64,000 nucleotides of DNA from NCBI RefSeq assembly GCF_008033235.1, contig NZ_CP042432.1:3596001-3660000 (forward strand), given 5' to 3'. The DNA is from Anseongella ginsenosidimutans (GTDB lineage: Bacteria > Bacteroidota > Bacteroidia > Sphingobacteriales > Sphingobacteriaceae). The translations under genes were made by a program, and so were the position numbers. The notes under the pieces were generated by a model that worked only from the letters and a program-made list of their open reading frames with translations, had not been told where the DNA came from and did not search any database. Shown piece after piece: positions 50,867-60,386 of this stretch. Numbering within the stretch: the stretch's first letter is position 1; each line of letters begins with the position of its first letter.

Positions 50867-51508
50867 TCAATCCTTCAACTGTTCTCGCAATTCACTATCC
50901 TCGCCGGTTAGCAGGTCAAAAACAGTTTTCCCTTCTGCATTTGGAATCTCTTTATCCGCACCGGACCGGTTCAATATTTTTACGCATTGCAGGTAATTTT
51001 CCAGGCTGGAATTGCCGCCGTTTTTCGATCCGTGAATGGCCCAGAAAAGCGGTGTAGCAGAAAAATCAATACATCGTCTGTTCACCTCCGCACCTTCCCG
51101 GATAAGCCTTTCGACTACTTTATATCTTCCGCACCAGGCCGCCCAATGCAGTGCGGTACCGCCATGACATCCTGCGTGATGAATATTTGCCCCTTTTTCT
51201 ATGTAAAGAACCGCCATTTGATCCGCATGAAGGCTCGAGGCAGCAATCAGCGGCGTATCCTGCTTGTCTACTGGCTCATTACCCTCGATATTCGCACCAA
51301 ACTCCAGAAATATCTTTGCCATCTCTGCCCCCTCTTCATCAGTATATTTCCCTGAAAACACGCCGTCACAAATCCGGTGCAGCGGGTGGGCTTTTGCCCT
51401 GTTCACCTCGTCGTAAGGAATCCCCTCATTGGCAAGATGCGGATCATTGGAAAGCGCCTGTCCAATTCCTTTGAAATCCTTATTGTCGATAAGCTTTTTT
51501 ATTTGCAT
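50867..51508 (-). CDS. Ankyrin repeat protein
   Basis: 213 residues with four or five ankyrin repeats: DTPLIAASSLHADQMAVLYI, IHHAGCHGGTALHWAAWCGR, VNRRCIDFSATPLFWAIHGS and the closing KEIPNAEGKTVFDLL. It starts MQIKKLIDNKDFKGIGQALS, the usual first repeat of this Bacteroidota group. Binding partner unknown; no signal peptide, so cytoplasmic. Converges on the 50339 gene with six bases between. Confidence 0.88.
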   Translation of the reverse strand: MQIKKLIDNKDFKGIGQALSNDPHLANEGIPYDEVNRAKAHPLHRICDGVFSGKYTDEEGAEMAKIFLEFGANIEGNEPVDKQDTPLIAASSLHADQMAVLYIEKGANIHHAGCHGGTALHWAAWCGRYKVVERLIREGAEVNRRCIDFSATPLFWAIHGSKNGGNSSLENYLQCVKILNRSGADKEIPNAEGKTVFDLLTGEDSELREQLKD

Positions 51509-51534
51509 CTTCTTATTTTTGGTTCCGGTCTTTA

Positions 51535-52941
51535 TCAGCGTTTTACCTTATTGAGCCAACCTTCATGCAATTTCAGAAGTTCCCTGACCTTTTCCGGGTT
51601 GTCCCCGGCACGGTTTTCTTGTTCGGCAATATCCGAAGGAAGATGCACCAAAAACAGTCTGTCCTTTCCCTTAAAATCTTCGCCGGTTTCTTCCTTCTTC
51701 CAATCCGGGTCCGGGTCATGGGGGTTTCCTAATAGTTTCCAATCGCCTTTTCTTACTGCCCAGCTGCTGGTTGCATCATCATAGGATCCTGTTTGCCAAT
51801 GCAGCTCGCGCGGAGTGGCATCTGCTGCGTCTTCAGCAATCAAAGGAAGTAAATTTATGCCTTCTATCCCTTTGCTATTATACGCTGCACCTGTAATCGC
51901 GGCTATGGTGGGAAACCAATCCATGCCGGATGCAACTATATTGCTGACTTTTCCTGCGGGGATCTTCCCCGGGTAACTGATAATCGCCGGCACCCTGATG
52001 CCGCCCTCGAACATGCTGAACTTGCCGCCGCGATAGGGGCCCGCATTCCCGCCGCCCCAAAACGCCCGTTCCTCAAAGGAATGCCCGTGGTCGGACTGAA
52101 AAATAATGACCGTATTTTTCAGCAGCCCTTTTTGTTCCAACTTTCTCATTACCTCCCCTATTCTTTCATCCAGCGTTGACACAAATGCAGCGTACTCTCT
52201 TCGTGGCGATTCCAGGTCCTTATAGTATTCCAGCCATTTAGGGGTTCCCTGGTAAGGATAGTGTGGAACGTTTGCCGCCCAATAAATAAAAAAAGGCCGC
52301 TCTTGCTCGCGATCGATAATAGTACCGATCTCATCCACCATCAAATCAGGGAAATACGCTCCCGGCCGGTAAACCTCCCGGTCGTTCTGGTATAAATCAT
52401 GTTTGTTCGGCCCGCTCCAGAAAAAGAAATGAGAGTAATTGTCGATACATCCCCGCTGGTGGCCAAAAAAGTAATCAAAACCCTGGGCATTGGGAAGCTT
52501 ACCGGAGGCATGTCCAAGGTGCCATTTACCTATCAGCGCGGTATAGTAGCCCTTATCCCGGAGCATTTCTGCAATGGTCACCTCGGATGAAGGAAGCCCT
52601 CCTTTCATTCCAGGATCATTTTCCGGTATCGGAACATTTCCCGGCAAGCCGGCGCCCAGGTTGGACTTTCCCGTTAGCAAGGCCGCCCTGGACGGCGAAC
52701 AAACCGGCGCAGCGGCATAGAATTGAGTAAAACGGACGCCCATGCCCGCCAACCGGTCCAGGTTAGGCGTGGCCAGGTCAGCAGATCCATAGCAGTTCAA
52801 ATCCAGGCTCCCCAGATCATCGGCTAAAATCACGAGAACGTTGGGAGGTGACTGCGCATAAACTGCTGCGCTGTGGACAGAAAGCGCTAAAGCCGCTAAC
52901 CCGGCGAGAATTATTTTATTCAGTTTTCTATTTACGTTCAT
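51535..52941 (-). CDS. Secreted sulfatase (formylglycine type)
   Basis: 468 residues with a signal peptide (to AAVYAQ). The type I sulfatase signature CSPSRAALLTG carries Cys81, which is converted to formylglycine by a maturase not present in this window. Metal site: ILADDLGSLDLNCYG at the start, SDHGHSFEERAFWGG later; KWHLGHASGKLPNAQGFDYF is the second signature. Probably removes sulfate esters from a host or plant polysaccharide. It is the second gene of an operon with the 280-residue exported protein (two bases apart). Confidence 0.93.
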   Translation of the reverse strand: MNVNRKLNKIILAGLAALALSVHSAAVYAQSPPNVLVILADDLGSLDLNCYGSADLATPNLDRLAGMGVRFTQFYAAAPVCSPSRAALLTGKSNLGAGLPGNVPIPENDPGMKGGLPSSEVTIAEMLRDKGYYTALIGKWHLGHASGKLPNAQGFDYFFGHQRGCIDNYSHFFFWSGPNKHDLYQNDREVYRPGAYFPDLMVDEIGTIIDREQERPFFIYWAANVPHYPYQGTPKWLEYYKDLESPRREYAAFVSTLDERIGEVMRKLEQKGLLKNTVIIFQSDHGHSFEERAFWGGGNAGPYRGGKFSMFEGGIRVPAIISYPGKIPAGKVSNIVASGMDWFPTIAAITGAAYNSKGIEGINLLPLIAEDAADATPRELHWQTGSYDDATSSWAVRKGDWKLLGNPHDPDPDWKKEETGEDFKGKDRLFLVHLPSDIAEQENRAGDNPEKVRELLKLHEGWLNKVKR

Positions 52942-52943
52942 AA

Positions 52944-53786
52944 TTAGTGATTTCCAGGCTGGCTAAGCCGTTTGCTATTCTGTATTTTGTCAAAGGCTTT
53001 TTTAGCTATTATCACTAAATTTTCCTTCTTAAGGTCGAGTATAGAAATGTAGTCTTTGTGGATTGTATAATGTTGAGACCAATTCACATAATCTTTATAC
53101 AGAAGCAATGTACAGATATCCGTTGGTTCCATATGATTCGAAAGTATATGCGTATGCATGGTACCCAAAGCTTCTTGCTCATCAGAGGTCTGAAACGGAA
53201 TTTCAATAAGAGAGTTATGCAATTTTCTTTTACTCTTGAGTTCATTATTAGCATTATACTCGAGGAGGTAGTCGTTGCCAATGAAAATTGACCCTTGTTT
53301 TTTTGATGCCGTTAAAACATAAACTTTTCGTTGATCGCCTTCTATCAGAGGGATTGGATTAAATGAAGTGTTTTCATAAAAAGTAAAAAAGCTATCCTTA
53401 TTCGACGTAAGCATGTCAACCGCTTTCTGCCTGATTACGATCAGATCACCTTCATCTCCGATTGGCAAACCCATCTCCGTATTTACCATTTCGGGTATGG
53501 GTGCAGGATCTTTACCGAACTGATATCTCACTAAAATTTTATTAAGATCTCTGTTGAAAAAAATAGAATAGATCAGCCCGTCAACACCCTGGTACGACAA
53601 GTATCCGCCAACACTATCTCTCTTGTCTTGAAAATTCATTAAAAAATGATCTGTAGCATACCAAGCTGCTTTTTCCAATCGATATAATTTTTTCCCTTCT
53701 CTTAACAAGGCTTCCGGATCAGGCTTCTGAGCCGAAAGTTCGATTGTTGAGCAGATAGTGAAAAACGCCAATACTAAATATTTCAT
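52944..53786 (-). CDS. Exported protein of unknown function, sulfatase neighbour
   Basis: 280 residues with a signal peptide (MKYLVLAFFTICSTIELSAQ). The mature chain has a helical start (PEALLREGKKLYRLEKAAWY), then beta-rich segments (SVGGYLSYQGVDGLIYSIFF, KVYVLTASKKQGSIFIGNDY) and a histidine-rich stretch LGTMHTHILSNHMEPTDICT. I do not recognise the family. The gene directly precedes the sulfatase by two bases. An IS1595 element is inserted 45 bases upstream of its start, in the region where its promoter should be. Confidence 0.75.
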   Translation of the reverse strand: MKYLVLAFFTICSTIELSAQKPDPEALLREGKKLYRLEKAAWYATDHFLMNFQDKRDSVGGYLSYQGVDGLIYSIFFNRDLNKILVRYQFGKDPAPIPEMVNTEMGLPIGDEGDLIVIRQKAVDMLTSNKDSFFTFYENTSFNPIPLIEGDQRKVYVLTASKKQGSIFIGNDYLLEYNANNELKSKRKLHNSLIEIPFQTSDEQEALGTMHTHILSNHMEPTDICTLLLYKDYVNWSQHYTIHKDYISILDLKKENLVIIAKKAFDKIQNSKRLSQPGNH

Positions 53787-53822
53787 ATATTTCTTATACG
53801 ATCAGACTAACCAAAAGTAGAA

Positions 53823-53830
53823 TTTTCTTT
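53823..53830. repeat. Target site duplication, left
   Basis: TTTTCTTT directly precedes the left end of the IS1595 element and is repeated exactly at 54834-54841. Eight bases is the known duplication length of this family. Confidence 0.85.
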
Positions 53831-54833
53831 AATGATTATCCGCAATTATACCTGGCCTTTCCGTACCATGTATCGGCAACAGCAGCAACTATAAGCCGAT
53901 CAAACAACTCTTTCCCAAAGTAGCGTCGGTTGACTTTATAGCAGAACTCATCGAGGTAGTTCTGAAGGTAGTCTGCTTTCACCTGATGGTTGATGCCCAA
54001 AAGGGCACGTTTAGCATTACTGATCATCGTATGCACCCAGGGTAGTACCTTGGAGGCTTCCTCAGGCTTAACGGTTCTCCGGACATGTTTGGAGACAATT
54101 TCGCTCAGTCTGTTAAAACCGCGCCACCCATCGCTCTTGATGGTCGTCACCGCCCGGGTACCACCCTGAACGGCTTGATTTACCGTAAGTGCTGAACTGT
54201 CAGGCACCACCACCATTTTCACGTAACGGAATGAAGATGATTTCTTATGCTTCTTGGGACGGCCTACTTTGGGTTCCACCTTGGCCATGACCACGACTTT
54301 GCTCTGCCCCTGGCTGCCACGGCCTCTTTTGGGAGGTTCATCGTCTTTCTCCTCTGAATGGGTCTTGAAAAAAGCATCATCCAATTCCACCACCCCTTCA
54401 AAATCATACTGCTCATCCCGAATGCCCATTACCGAGCGCAGCTTGTGCATCATGGCCCAAATGGGCTCATACCGTTTATGACCCAGCTGGCGCTGAAGTT
54501 CCAATGCCGAAATCCCCTTCTTGGTCATCGTCATCAGGTAAATCGCATATAACCAGTATTGAAACGGAAGTTTGGAACTTTCCATCACCGTTCCGCTACG
54601 AAGCGTTAGCCGATAACGGCAGCGTTTACAGTCGTGCGAATTGTAGGTCGTATTCCAATAATGCTCCCGGCTACCACATTTCTTACACACGATGCCCTGA
54701 CGTTCCTTTATTGCTCTAAAATGAGCAATGCAGCTCGCCTCGTCAGGATACCGTTTTACAAACTCTATAAAATTCATAATCGCTTCTTTGATGCCCTAAT
54801 ATAAGCATTTAGGTAGTATTACGGACAATCATT
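53831..54833 (-). mobile_element. IS1595-family insertion sequence, complete
   Basis: A 1003-bp element bounded by terminal inverted repeats of 22 bases (53831-53852 and the complement of 54812-54833; 18 of 22 match, both beginning AATGATT) and by perfect 8-bp target duplications TTTTCTTT. It contains one transposase gene. The left repeat overlaps the last codons and the stop of the transposase. Intact ends and identical duplications indicate recent insertion. It landed between the divergent sulfatase operon and pectate lyase gene. Confidence 0.92.
53836..54777 (-). CDS. IS1595-family transposase
   Basis: 313 residues. N-terminal zinc ribbon with two CxxC pairs (CKKCGS and CKRCRY), a helix-turn-helix-like segment MTKKGISALELQRQLGHKRY, and an ISXO2/DDE-type core with ELDDAFFKT as the first acidic site and DGWRGFNRLSEIVSKHVRRT later, ending YLDEFCYKVNRRYFGKELFD. 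It cuts and joins the element's own inverted repeats. The stop codon lies inside the left repeat, so the C-terminus is fixed by it. No frameshift is seen, so the element may be active. Confidence 0.93.
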   Translation of the reverse strand: MNFIEFVKRYPDEASCIAHFRAIKERQGIVCKKCGSREHYWNTTYNSHDCKRCRYRLTLRSGTVMESSKLPFQYWLYAIYLMTMTKKGISALELQRQLGHKRYEPIWAMMHKLRSVMGIRDEQYDFEGVVELDDAFFKTHSEEKDDEPPKRGRGSQGQSKVVVMAKVEPKVGRPKKHKKSSSFRYVKMVVVPDSSALTVNQAVQGGTRAVTTIKSDGWRGFNRLSEIVSKHVRRTVKPEEASKVLPWVHTMISNAKRALLGINHQVKADYLQNYLDEFCYKVNRRYFGKELFDRLIVAAVADTWYGKARYNCG

Positions 54834-54841
54834 TTTTCTTT
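54834..54841. repeat. Target site duplication, right
   Basis: TTTTCTTT directly follows the right inverted repeat and equals 53823-53830. Confidence 0.85.
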
Positions 54842-54914
54842 TTATAGTTTGTTCGCCCCTCGATACAACCCGGCCGCGGCCGCATTTTACCGGTAGAATT
54901 AGTAAATTGGCAGT

Positions 54915-56042
54915 ATGATGAATGCCGCAGCCAAAATATTCAATTTGGTTTTACTGATTGCAGCCGGGGCAACCACCGCGTCCGCGCAGAATGCAACCGA
55001 AATCCGGCCGGGCGGTTATTTGGAAATGAGCTGGAAGCAGGTGGCGGCAAAAATGCCTTCCAAATGGTACAGCACGGAAGAAGCAAAACTGGCAGCTGAA
55101 AATGTATTGCTCGCCCAAAAGGACATAGGCGGCTGGGCTAAAAATAAGGATTATCATAAGTTATCGAAAACAGAAGCAGACGAGCTGATAAAGCAGAAAT
55201 CGGAAATCGGCGCCACATTCGACAACGGTGCCACCATCAGAGAGTTAAAGTTTTTAGCGTTAATGTATTCCCATGTGAAGGATGAACGGTATAAAAAAGC
55301 CGTCGCGCGCGGGCTCGATTATATTTTTCTTGCTCAATATGATAACGGAGGCTGGCCGCAGTTTTACCCTGTCAGGCCGGGAACTCCTTATTCCGGCCAC
55401 ATCACTTACAATGACGATTCGATGGTGAATATCATGTCCTTTCTACGGGATGTATATTCAGACCATGAAGGTTTTGCTTCGCTGAAATTACCGGAAAAGC
55501 TAAAACAAAAAGCAAAAATCTCCTTTAACAAGGGAATTGAATGCATCTTAAATACCCAGATCATCGTGAACGGCAAACCAACGGTCTGGTGTGCCCAGCA
55601 TGATAAAGAAACAATGGTCCCAGCCAATGCCCGATCCTATGAGCTGGCATCATTTAGCGGATCGGAATCCGTTGACATTGCGCTGTTGTTAATGAGCATT
55701 GAGCGCCCTTCTGATAGGATCATCAAAGCAGTCGACGGCGCCGTGGACTGGTTTACCGCTCATCAAATAGAAGATACCAGGTTAAAAGAAACAGATAAAA
55801 ACGGAAAGGAAGACCTGGTTGTAATTCACGTCAGGAACGCCCCTCCGCTATGGGCGCGCTTTTATGACCTGGAAACAGGCGAGCCCTTTTTCTGCGACCG
55901 GGACGGTATAAAGCGTGAATCGCTTGCCGAAATAGGTTATGAACGACGAAACGGTTACAGCTGGTACACAGACGCGCCTCAAAAATTGCTCAAAAAATAC
56001 CCTGTTTGGAAGGCTCAACAGAGCAGCCCCAAAGACCTTTAA
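54915..56042 (+). CDS. Pectate lyase, PL10 family
   Basis: 375 residues with a signal peptide (to TTASAQ). The PL10 (alpha/alpha toroid) fold shows DIGGWAKNKDYHKLSKTEAD, FDNGATIRELKFLALMYSHV, GLDYIFLAQYDNGGWPQFYP, HITYNDDSMVNIMSFLRDVY and, near the end, PPLWARFYDLETGEPFFCDR and YERRNGYSWYTDAPQKLLKK. Catalysis by beta-elimination on homogalacturonan with calcium is expected for the family. The gene sits next to an HTCS regulator and a sulfatase operon, suggesting a small pectin or polysaccharide utilisation cluster. One base after its stop starts the orphan signal peptide at 56044. Confidence 0.92.
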   Translation: MMNAAAKIFNLVLLIAAGATTASAQNATEIRPGGYLEMSWKQVAAKMPSKWYSTEEAKLAAENVLLAQKDIGGWAKNKDYHKLSKTEADELIKQKSEIGATFDNGATIRELKFLALMYSHVKDERYKKAVARGLDYIFLAQYDNGGWPQFYPVRPGTPYSGHITYNDDSMVNIMSFLRDVYSDHEGFASLKLPEKLKQKAKISFNKGIECILNTQIIVNGKPTVWCAQHDKETMVPANARSYELASFSGSESVDIALLLMSIERPSDRIIKAVDGAVDWFTAHQIEDTRLKETDKNGKEDLVVIHVRNAPPLWARFYDLETGEPFFCDRDGIKRESLAEIGYERRNGYSWYTDAPQKLLKKYPVWKAQQSSPKDL

Positions 56043-56043
56043 G

Positions 56044-56151
56044 ATGAAAAAAGTATTTCTTTCTGTTTTAATCGCATTGGTTGGCAGCTCATCCCTGCTG
56101 GCGCAGCTAAATTTCTTCTACAGACTAAAGAGTCACCGCTTTGTTGAGTAA
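56044..56151 (+). pseudogene. Orphan signal peptide, gene body deleted
   Basis: ATG at 56044 gives 35 codons: MKKVFLSVLIALVGSSSLLA then QLNFFYRLKSHRFVE and a stop. The first 20 residues are a perfect Bacteroidota signal peptide with a cleavage site before Q, but nothing follows except sequence running into the 3' end of the HTCS gene. It follows the pectate lyase stop by one base, so an exported enzyme was probably once encoded here as the next operon gene and has been deleted. Confidence 0.6.
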
Positions 56152-59100
56152 GACGCAGATGCATTCGCGCTAAGAGCGGAGGCATTCATTCCGTAGAACG
56201 CTTTAAATGTCTTACTGAAATAGGAGACAGAGCCAAAGCCTACTTCCAGGGCGGTTTCGGAAACGCTCAGGCCCGACTGTAATAAGGAGTGCGCTTTTTT
56301 CAGGCGATATTGCTGGATAACTTCTCTCGCGGAAAGATTTACAAGGGCCGATAATTTCCGGTTGAGCGTGCGCCGGCTTATCGCCATCTTTTCGGCCAGC
56401 TGGCCCACGTCGAGTTGTTCATTATCGAGATTGCCTTCAATGATCGTATATAGTTTTCTCAGGAACAGGTTGCTAACTTCCTCTATATGCAGTTCGCTGC
56501 CAGGCGTGCTTAACTGCTTGTTATAAAAACGGCGCAGTTTGCGCTGGCGATGGATCAGATTATTTACCCGAAGGAGCAGTTCATGTATATGGAAAGGTTT
56601 TGTAATGTAATCATCCGCATCATTTTCAAGTCCTTTTATAAGGCTCTCGTGGGAGGCTTTCGCGGAAAGCAAGACAAAAGCTATATGGTCGGTTGCCGGA
56701 GAACTCTTTATATGCCGGCACAATTCATATCCATTCATTTCCGGCATCATGATGTCGCTGATGATAAGATCCGGCATACATTTTCCGGCGATTTGCAGCG
56801 CTTCCCTGCCATTAACTGCCATTAACGTCCTGTAACTCCCCTGCAGCGTTTCTGCGATGAACCGGCTTAATTCTCCATTATCCTCAACCAGCAATATCAG
56901 CTCAGTATCCGGCGGACCTGCCGGCTTCTGCACAGCCTCCGGCTCGCGGTCGGGTTCGCCCGCCCATACAGCCTCCATCCCAATAACGTCTTCCGGCACG
57001 CCGGCAAATTCGGGCGCTTCCACAGATGATTCATCCTCATCATTGAAGCGCAGGTCTTTTACGGCGTCATCAGGTTCCCGGCCGTTCGAAATCAGGTTAG
57101 AAAAAGCTGTTCCCCGGCTACTGGCTTTTTCGACCGGAATGAGTATGCGGAACAAGGTCCCGTTTCCGGGTTTGCTTTCCACTTCGACCGTTCCGTTCAT
57201 CAGGGAAGTCAGCTCCCTGACCAAAGCCAGCCCAATGCCGGTGCCTTCGTGCAATCTCGTATGTGAGTCGTCGGCCTGGTAAAACCGGTTAAAAACAAGC
57301 GCAAGTTTATCTTCCGGGATGCCAATGCCGGAATCCTTTACCTCCAAAAGCACGCCGGAAGATTGTTCATTGTCATACCTGGCATTCAAAATTACCCCTA
57401 TTTCTCCCCCGCATGGAGTGAATTTAATCGCATTAGACAATAGGTTGGAAAGGATTTTCTGCCATTTATCGGCATCGAAATTATAATTACCCTTAAGTCC
57501 GATATTAATCTGAAGCCGGATGTTTTTCAATTCAGCATGCGAGCCGAAGCTTTTTATATTTGATTCTACGAAACTTCCCAGGTCGCCCCGGGATAAGGAG
57601 ACCTTCATGCTGCCGGCTTCCATTTTCGACATATCAAGCAGCTGGTTAATCAGCCTCAGCAGCCGAAGCGCGTTGTTCCGGACACCACCAAGCCGCTTTC
57701 TGACAGGAGACGGCACATCGGTTTCCCGTTCCATTTGTTCCAGGGGAGCAATGATCAGGGATAACGGCGTGCGAAACTCGTGGGTAATATTTGAAAAAAA
57801 GCGGGTTTTCATCTCATCCATCACCCTCAGGTGCTTCGCCTCCTCTTGCTGCCTGATCATCTCACCTTTAATCAGCAGGCGGTTAGCCCGGTGCCGGTAA
57901 AAAAGGCAGGCGCAGCCGGTAAACAGCAGGAAATATAAAAGATATGCCCACCCTGTTTTCCACCAGGGCGGCGCAATGGTGACAAGCAATGTTTTAACAT
58001 GATCACTCCAGGAGCCTCCCCTATTGCTGGAATTCACCTTGAAAATATACTCTCCGGGCGCCAGGTTAGTATAGACCGCAATGCGTTGATTCCCGACTTC
58101 AACCCAATCCTCGTCAAACCCTTCAAGCCGGTAACGATACTGTATTCTGCTCGTATTGAAGAACTGAAGCCCGGCAAATGTGAACGTAATAAAATTCTGA
58201 CCATGTTTTAAGTCAAGACGCTTCAGGGAGGTAACTGCACCCTCCTTCCATCCCGGGATGGCTGAAACCGGCTTATTGTTCACGAGAATCTCCGTAATTA
58301 CTGTTTCCGGCCTATATGAACCGGCACGAACCGAATCGGGATGAAAAGAGGTCCATCCACGGGTGCCGCCAAAGAAAATCCGGCCGCCGGGAGATTTAAA
58401 GAAATGATAGCGATTGAATTCGCTGCCTTGCAGACCGTCATTAGTAACGAAAGAAAGTATGCTGTGGCTAAGGGGATCGAATCGGAAAACTCCTTTATTA
58501 CTACTGCACCAGAATCGCCCGTTTTTATCAGGAACAGCGGCATATACACTATTACTGGGAAGACCCTCCTTTACCGTAAAGGCCTGTACGCTCCCATCCC
58601 TTGTATCAAACCTGATCAAGCCGAGGCCCAGGCTGGTAATCCACAGGACGTCCCGGTCTTTGGGATCGGGGGTAGCCATCAGTAACTGCACATTGCCAAA
58701 AACCTGTTCACTTGGATACCGCATGGACTTGCCGCTTGCCGGGTGATACACTTCGATTCCTTTTCGATAGACAATGCATAACCGGTCGCGGAATGCCGTG
58801 ATATAAGCGAGATCACTAAACGCCGGACGCCATAAGGGCTCGGGCGTAATGGCGCCGGTAGCGAGATCGGTTTTTACAAGTATTGTATCCCGCTGCTTGT
58901 CGCCCGGTTTAATTCCCCAGCAAATGTTATGATCATCAAATGTAAACTGGCTCAAACGTAAGGTATCTGCATGAACCACGAACGAAGCCGGCTTCTCACC
59001 TGCTTGCTGAAGAAGCAGCAAGCCCGAAAAACTTTCCTCTGGTTTATTCCTATGGCGAAATGGCCGGCCAAGCAGCCAGATCCTGTTCTCCGCATCCACC

Positions 59101-60251
59101 GCATAACGCAAGCTGTATGCGTCCACTCCACGCAGGTAAGCGTTGGCGGGTGAGGCCCCGAAATAACCTGTAAGGACGTCCTGGAGAAAGCCCTGCGCAT
59201 AGGCATAAGAATGAAAACCGCTGGAGGAAAGATGGTTCAGCCGGGCTCCGAATGTATTAGTGCCTGCCCACAGAACGTTGGCACGGTCAATCATCATGGC
59301 GGGGATGTTTCCGGGCTTATTCGGATTTGTCCATACTTTGGTTAAGGAATGATCAGCGTTGATCCGAAACACATCTTCCCCTGAAGCAATATACAGTTCT
59401 CCCGCGGGGGACCGGTCCATGAAATAAACGGGCGTATAATCAGCCGGATGGGGAACGCTCACCGCCTTCCAACCGCGTGACGGGTGAAAAATTTCCAGGT
59501 ATCCGCCGTTCGCGATCAGCCAGTTGCCTGAATTATCCTGCCGCATCTGACTAATACGATGACTCCGGAGCGGCCTTCGCCGGGGAAGGTCCGAAATTTT
59601 TTCCAAGCGCTTACCGCTTACCATGTACAGGGAATGATCGGTACAAACATACATCTGTCCATCCCCGCCTTCCTGCAATGCCAGAATACGTTCGCCGGGA
59701 GGTATAGAAACTTCTCCTGGCGCAGGATGTTCCATCCTAAAATAACGGAGTCGCTTTAATTCCGGCGGAACCACCCAGTACGTTCCCCGGTGATCCTGCA
59801 GGAGGAAAAATGGCAGAAGCCCCCTTTCTTTTACCAGCCAGTCCAGTGAAGGATCGTCCCCGAGGTGCTTGATTTTCTCCGTTACCGGATCAAAAATGTC
59901 CACCTCCGCATTTTCGTACAATATCCACAATTGGTTTTTTTTGTCCAGGTAAATGGTTTGGATAACATCCGAGGCAATTGTAGCGGAGTCGCGCGGATCA
60001 TAATGGAAAGTCTTCACTTCATAGCCATCGTAACGTGCAAGACCGTCCCGGGTGCCCAGCCAGATAAAACCAGTACTGTCCTGCACTATCCCGTTTACAT
60101 AGCCCTGCGGCAAGCCGCTTTCTACATCCAGTGCCTGTACCCCCGTTGTTATCCTCTCGACCGGCGGGAGCCTGACGTCCTGTGCCCTGACATTTCCCGT
60201 CAAAGCAATTAAAAGCACAGCAGTTAAATGAAGCAGTAAACGTCTATCCAT
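56133..60251 (-). CDS. Hybrid two-component system regulator (HTCS)
   Basis: 1372 residues, full-length one-protein phosphorelay. Signal peptide (to NVRAQ); two periplasmic propellers of Reg_prop repeats (about 35-680: GLPQGYVNGIVQDSTGFIWL, GLARYDGYEVKTFHYD, GLPSNSVYAAVPDKNGRFWC); Y_Y_Y domain (about 690-760); transmembrane helix (about 767-785); HisKA with phospho-acceptor His824 in ITHEFRTPLSL; HATPase (VKDSGIGIPEDKL, GTGIGLALVRELT); a long acidic linker (about 1050-1120); receiver domain with Asp1166 in DIMMPEMNGYELC; C-terminal AraC DNA-binding domain (LSVSETALEVGFGSVSYFSK). Such regulators sense glycan fragments in the periplasm and switch on nearby degradation genes; pectate lyase and sulfatase genes are the local candidates. 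Confidence 0.94.
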   Translation of the reverse strand: MDRRLLLHLTAVLLIALTGNVRAQDVRLPPVERITTGVQALDVESGLPQGYVNGIVQDSTGFIWLGTRDGLARYDGYEVKTFHYDPRDSATIASDVIQTIYLDKKNQLWILYENAEVDIFDPVTEKIKHLGDDPSLDWLVKERGLLPFFLLQDHRGTYWVVPPELKRLRYFRMEHPAPGEVSIPPGERILALQEGGDGQMYVCTDHSLYMVSGKRLEKISDLPRRRPLRSHRISQMRQDNSGNWLIANGGYLEIFHPSRGWKAVSVPHPADYTPVYFMDRSPAGELYIASGEDVFRINADHSLTKVWTNPNKPGNIPAMMIDRANVLWAGTNTFGARLNHLSSSGFHSYAYAQGFLQDVLTGYFGASPANAYLRGVDAYSLRYAVDAENRIWLLGRPFRHRNKPEESFSGLLLLQQAGEKPASFVVHADTLRLSQFTFDDHNICWGIKPGDKQRDTILVKTDLATGAITPEPLWRPAFSDLAYITAFRDRLCIVYRKGIEVYHPASGKSMRYPSEQVFGNVQLLMATPDPKDRDVLWITSLGLGLIRFDTRDGSVQAFTVKEGLPSNSVYAAVPDKNGRFWCSSNKGVFRFDPLSHSILSFVTNDGLQGSEFNRYHFFKSPGGRIFFGGTRGWTSFHPDSVRAGSYRPETVITEILVNNKPVSAIPGWKEGAVTSLKRLDLKHGQNFITFTFAGLQFFNTSRIQYRYRLEGFDEDWVEVGNQRIAVYTNLAPGEYIFKVNSSNRGGSWSDHVKTLLVTIAPPWWKTGWAYLLYFLLFTGCACLFYRHRANRLLIKGEMIRQQEEAKHLRVMDEMKTRFFSNITHEFRTPLSLIIAPLEQMERETDVPSPVRKRLGGVRNNALRLLRLINQLLDMSKMEAGSMKVSLSRGDLGSFVESNIKSFGSHAELKNIRLQINIGLKGNYNFDADKWQKILSNLLSNAIKFTPCGGEIGVILNARYDNEQSSGVLLEVKDSGIGIPEDKLALVFNRFYQADDSHTRLHEGTGIGLALVRELTSLMNGTVEVESKPGNGTLFRILIPVEKASSRGTAFSNLISNGREPDDAVKDLRFNDEDESSVEAPEFAGVPEDVIGMEAVWAGEPDREPEAVQKPAGPPDTELILLVEDNGELSRFIAETLQGSYRTLMAVNGREALQIAGKCMPDLIISDIMMPEMNGYELCRHIKSSPATDHIAFVLLSAKASHESLIKGLENDADDYITKPFHIHELLLRVNNLIHRQRKLRRFYNKQLSTPGSELHIEEVSNLFLRKLYTIIEGNLDNEQLDVGQLAEKMAISRRTLNRKLSALVNLSAREVIQQYRLKKAHSLLQSGLSVSETALEVGFGSVSYFSKTFKAFYGMNASALSANASASYSTKR

Positions 60252-60386
60252 GCAGGTATGTTAAAGACCTTGCCCTGTCCCAAAGTTAACTGTATTTGTC
60301 CCAAAATTTAAAATTTAATACTAACCAAGAAGTTAATATTGCATAACGAACACAATATGATGCATTAAATTTTACTTTCAGTGAAA

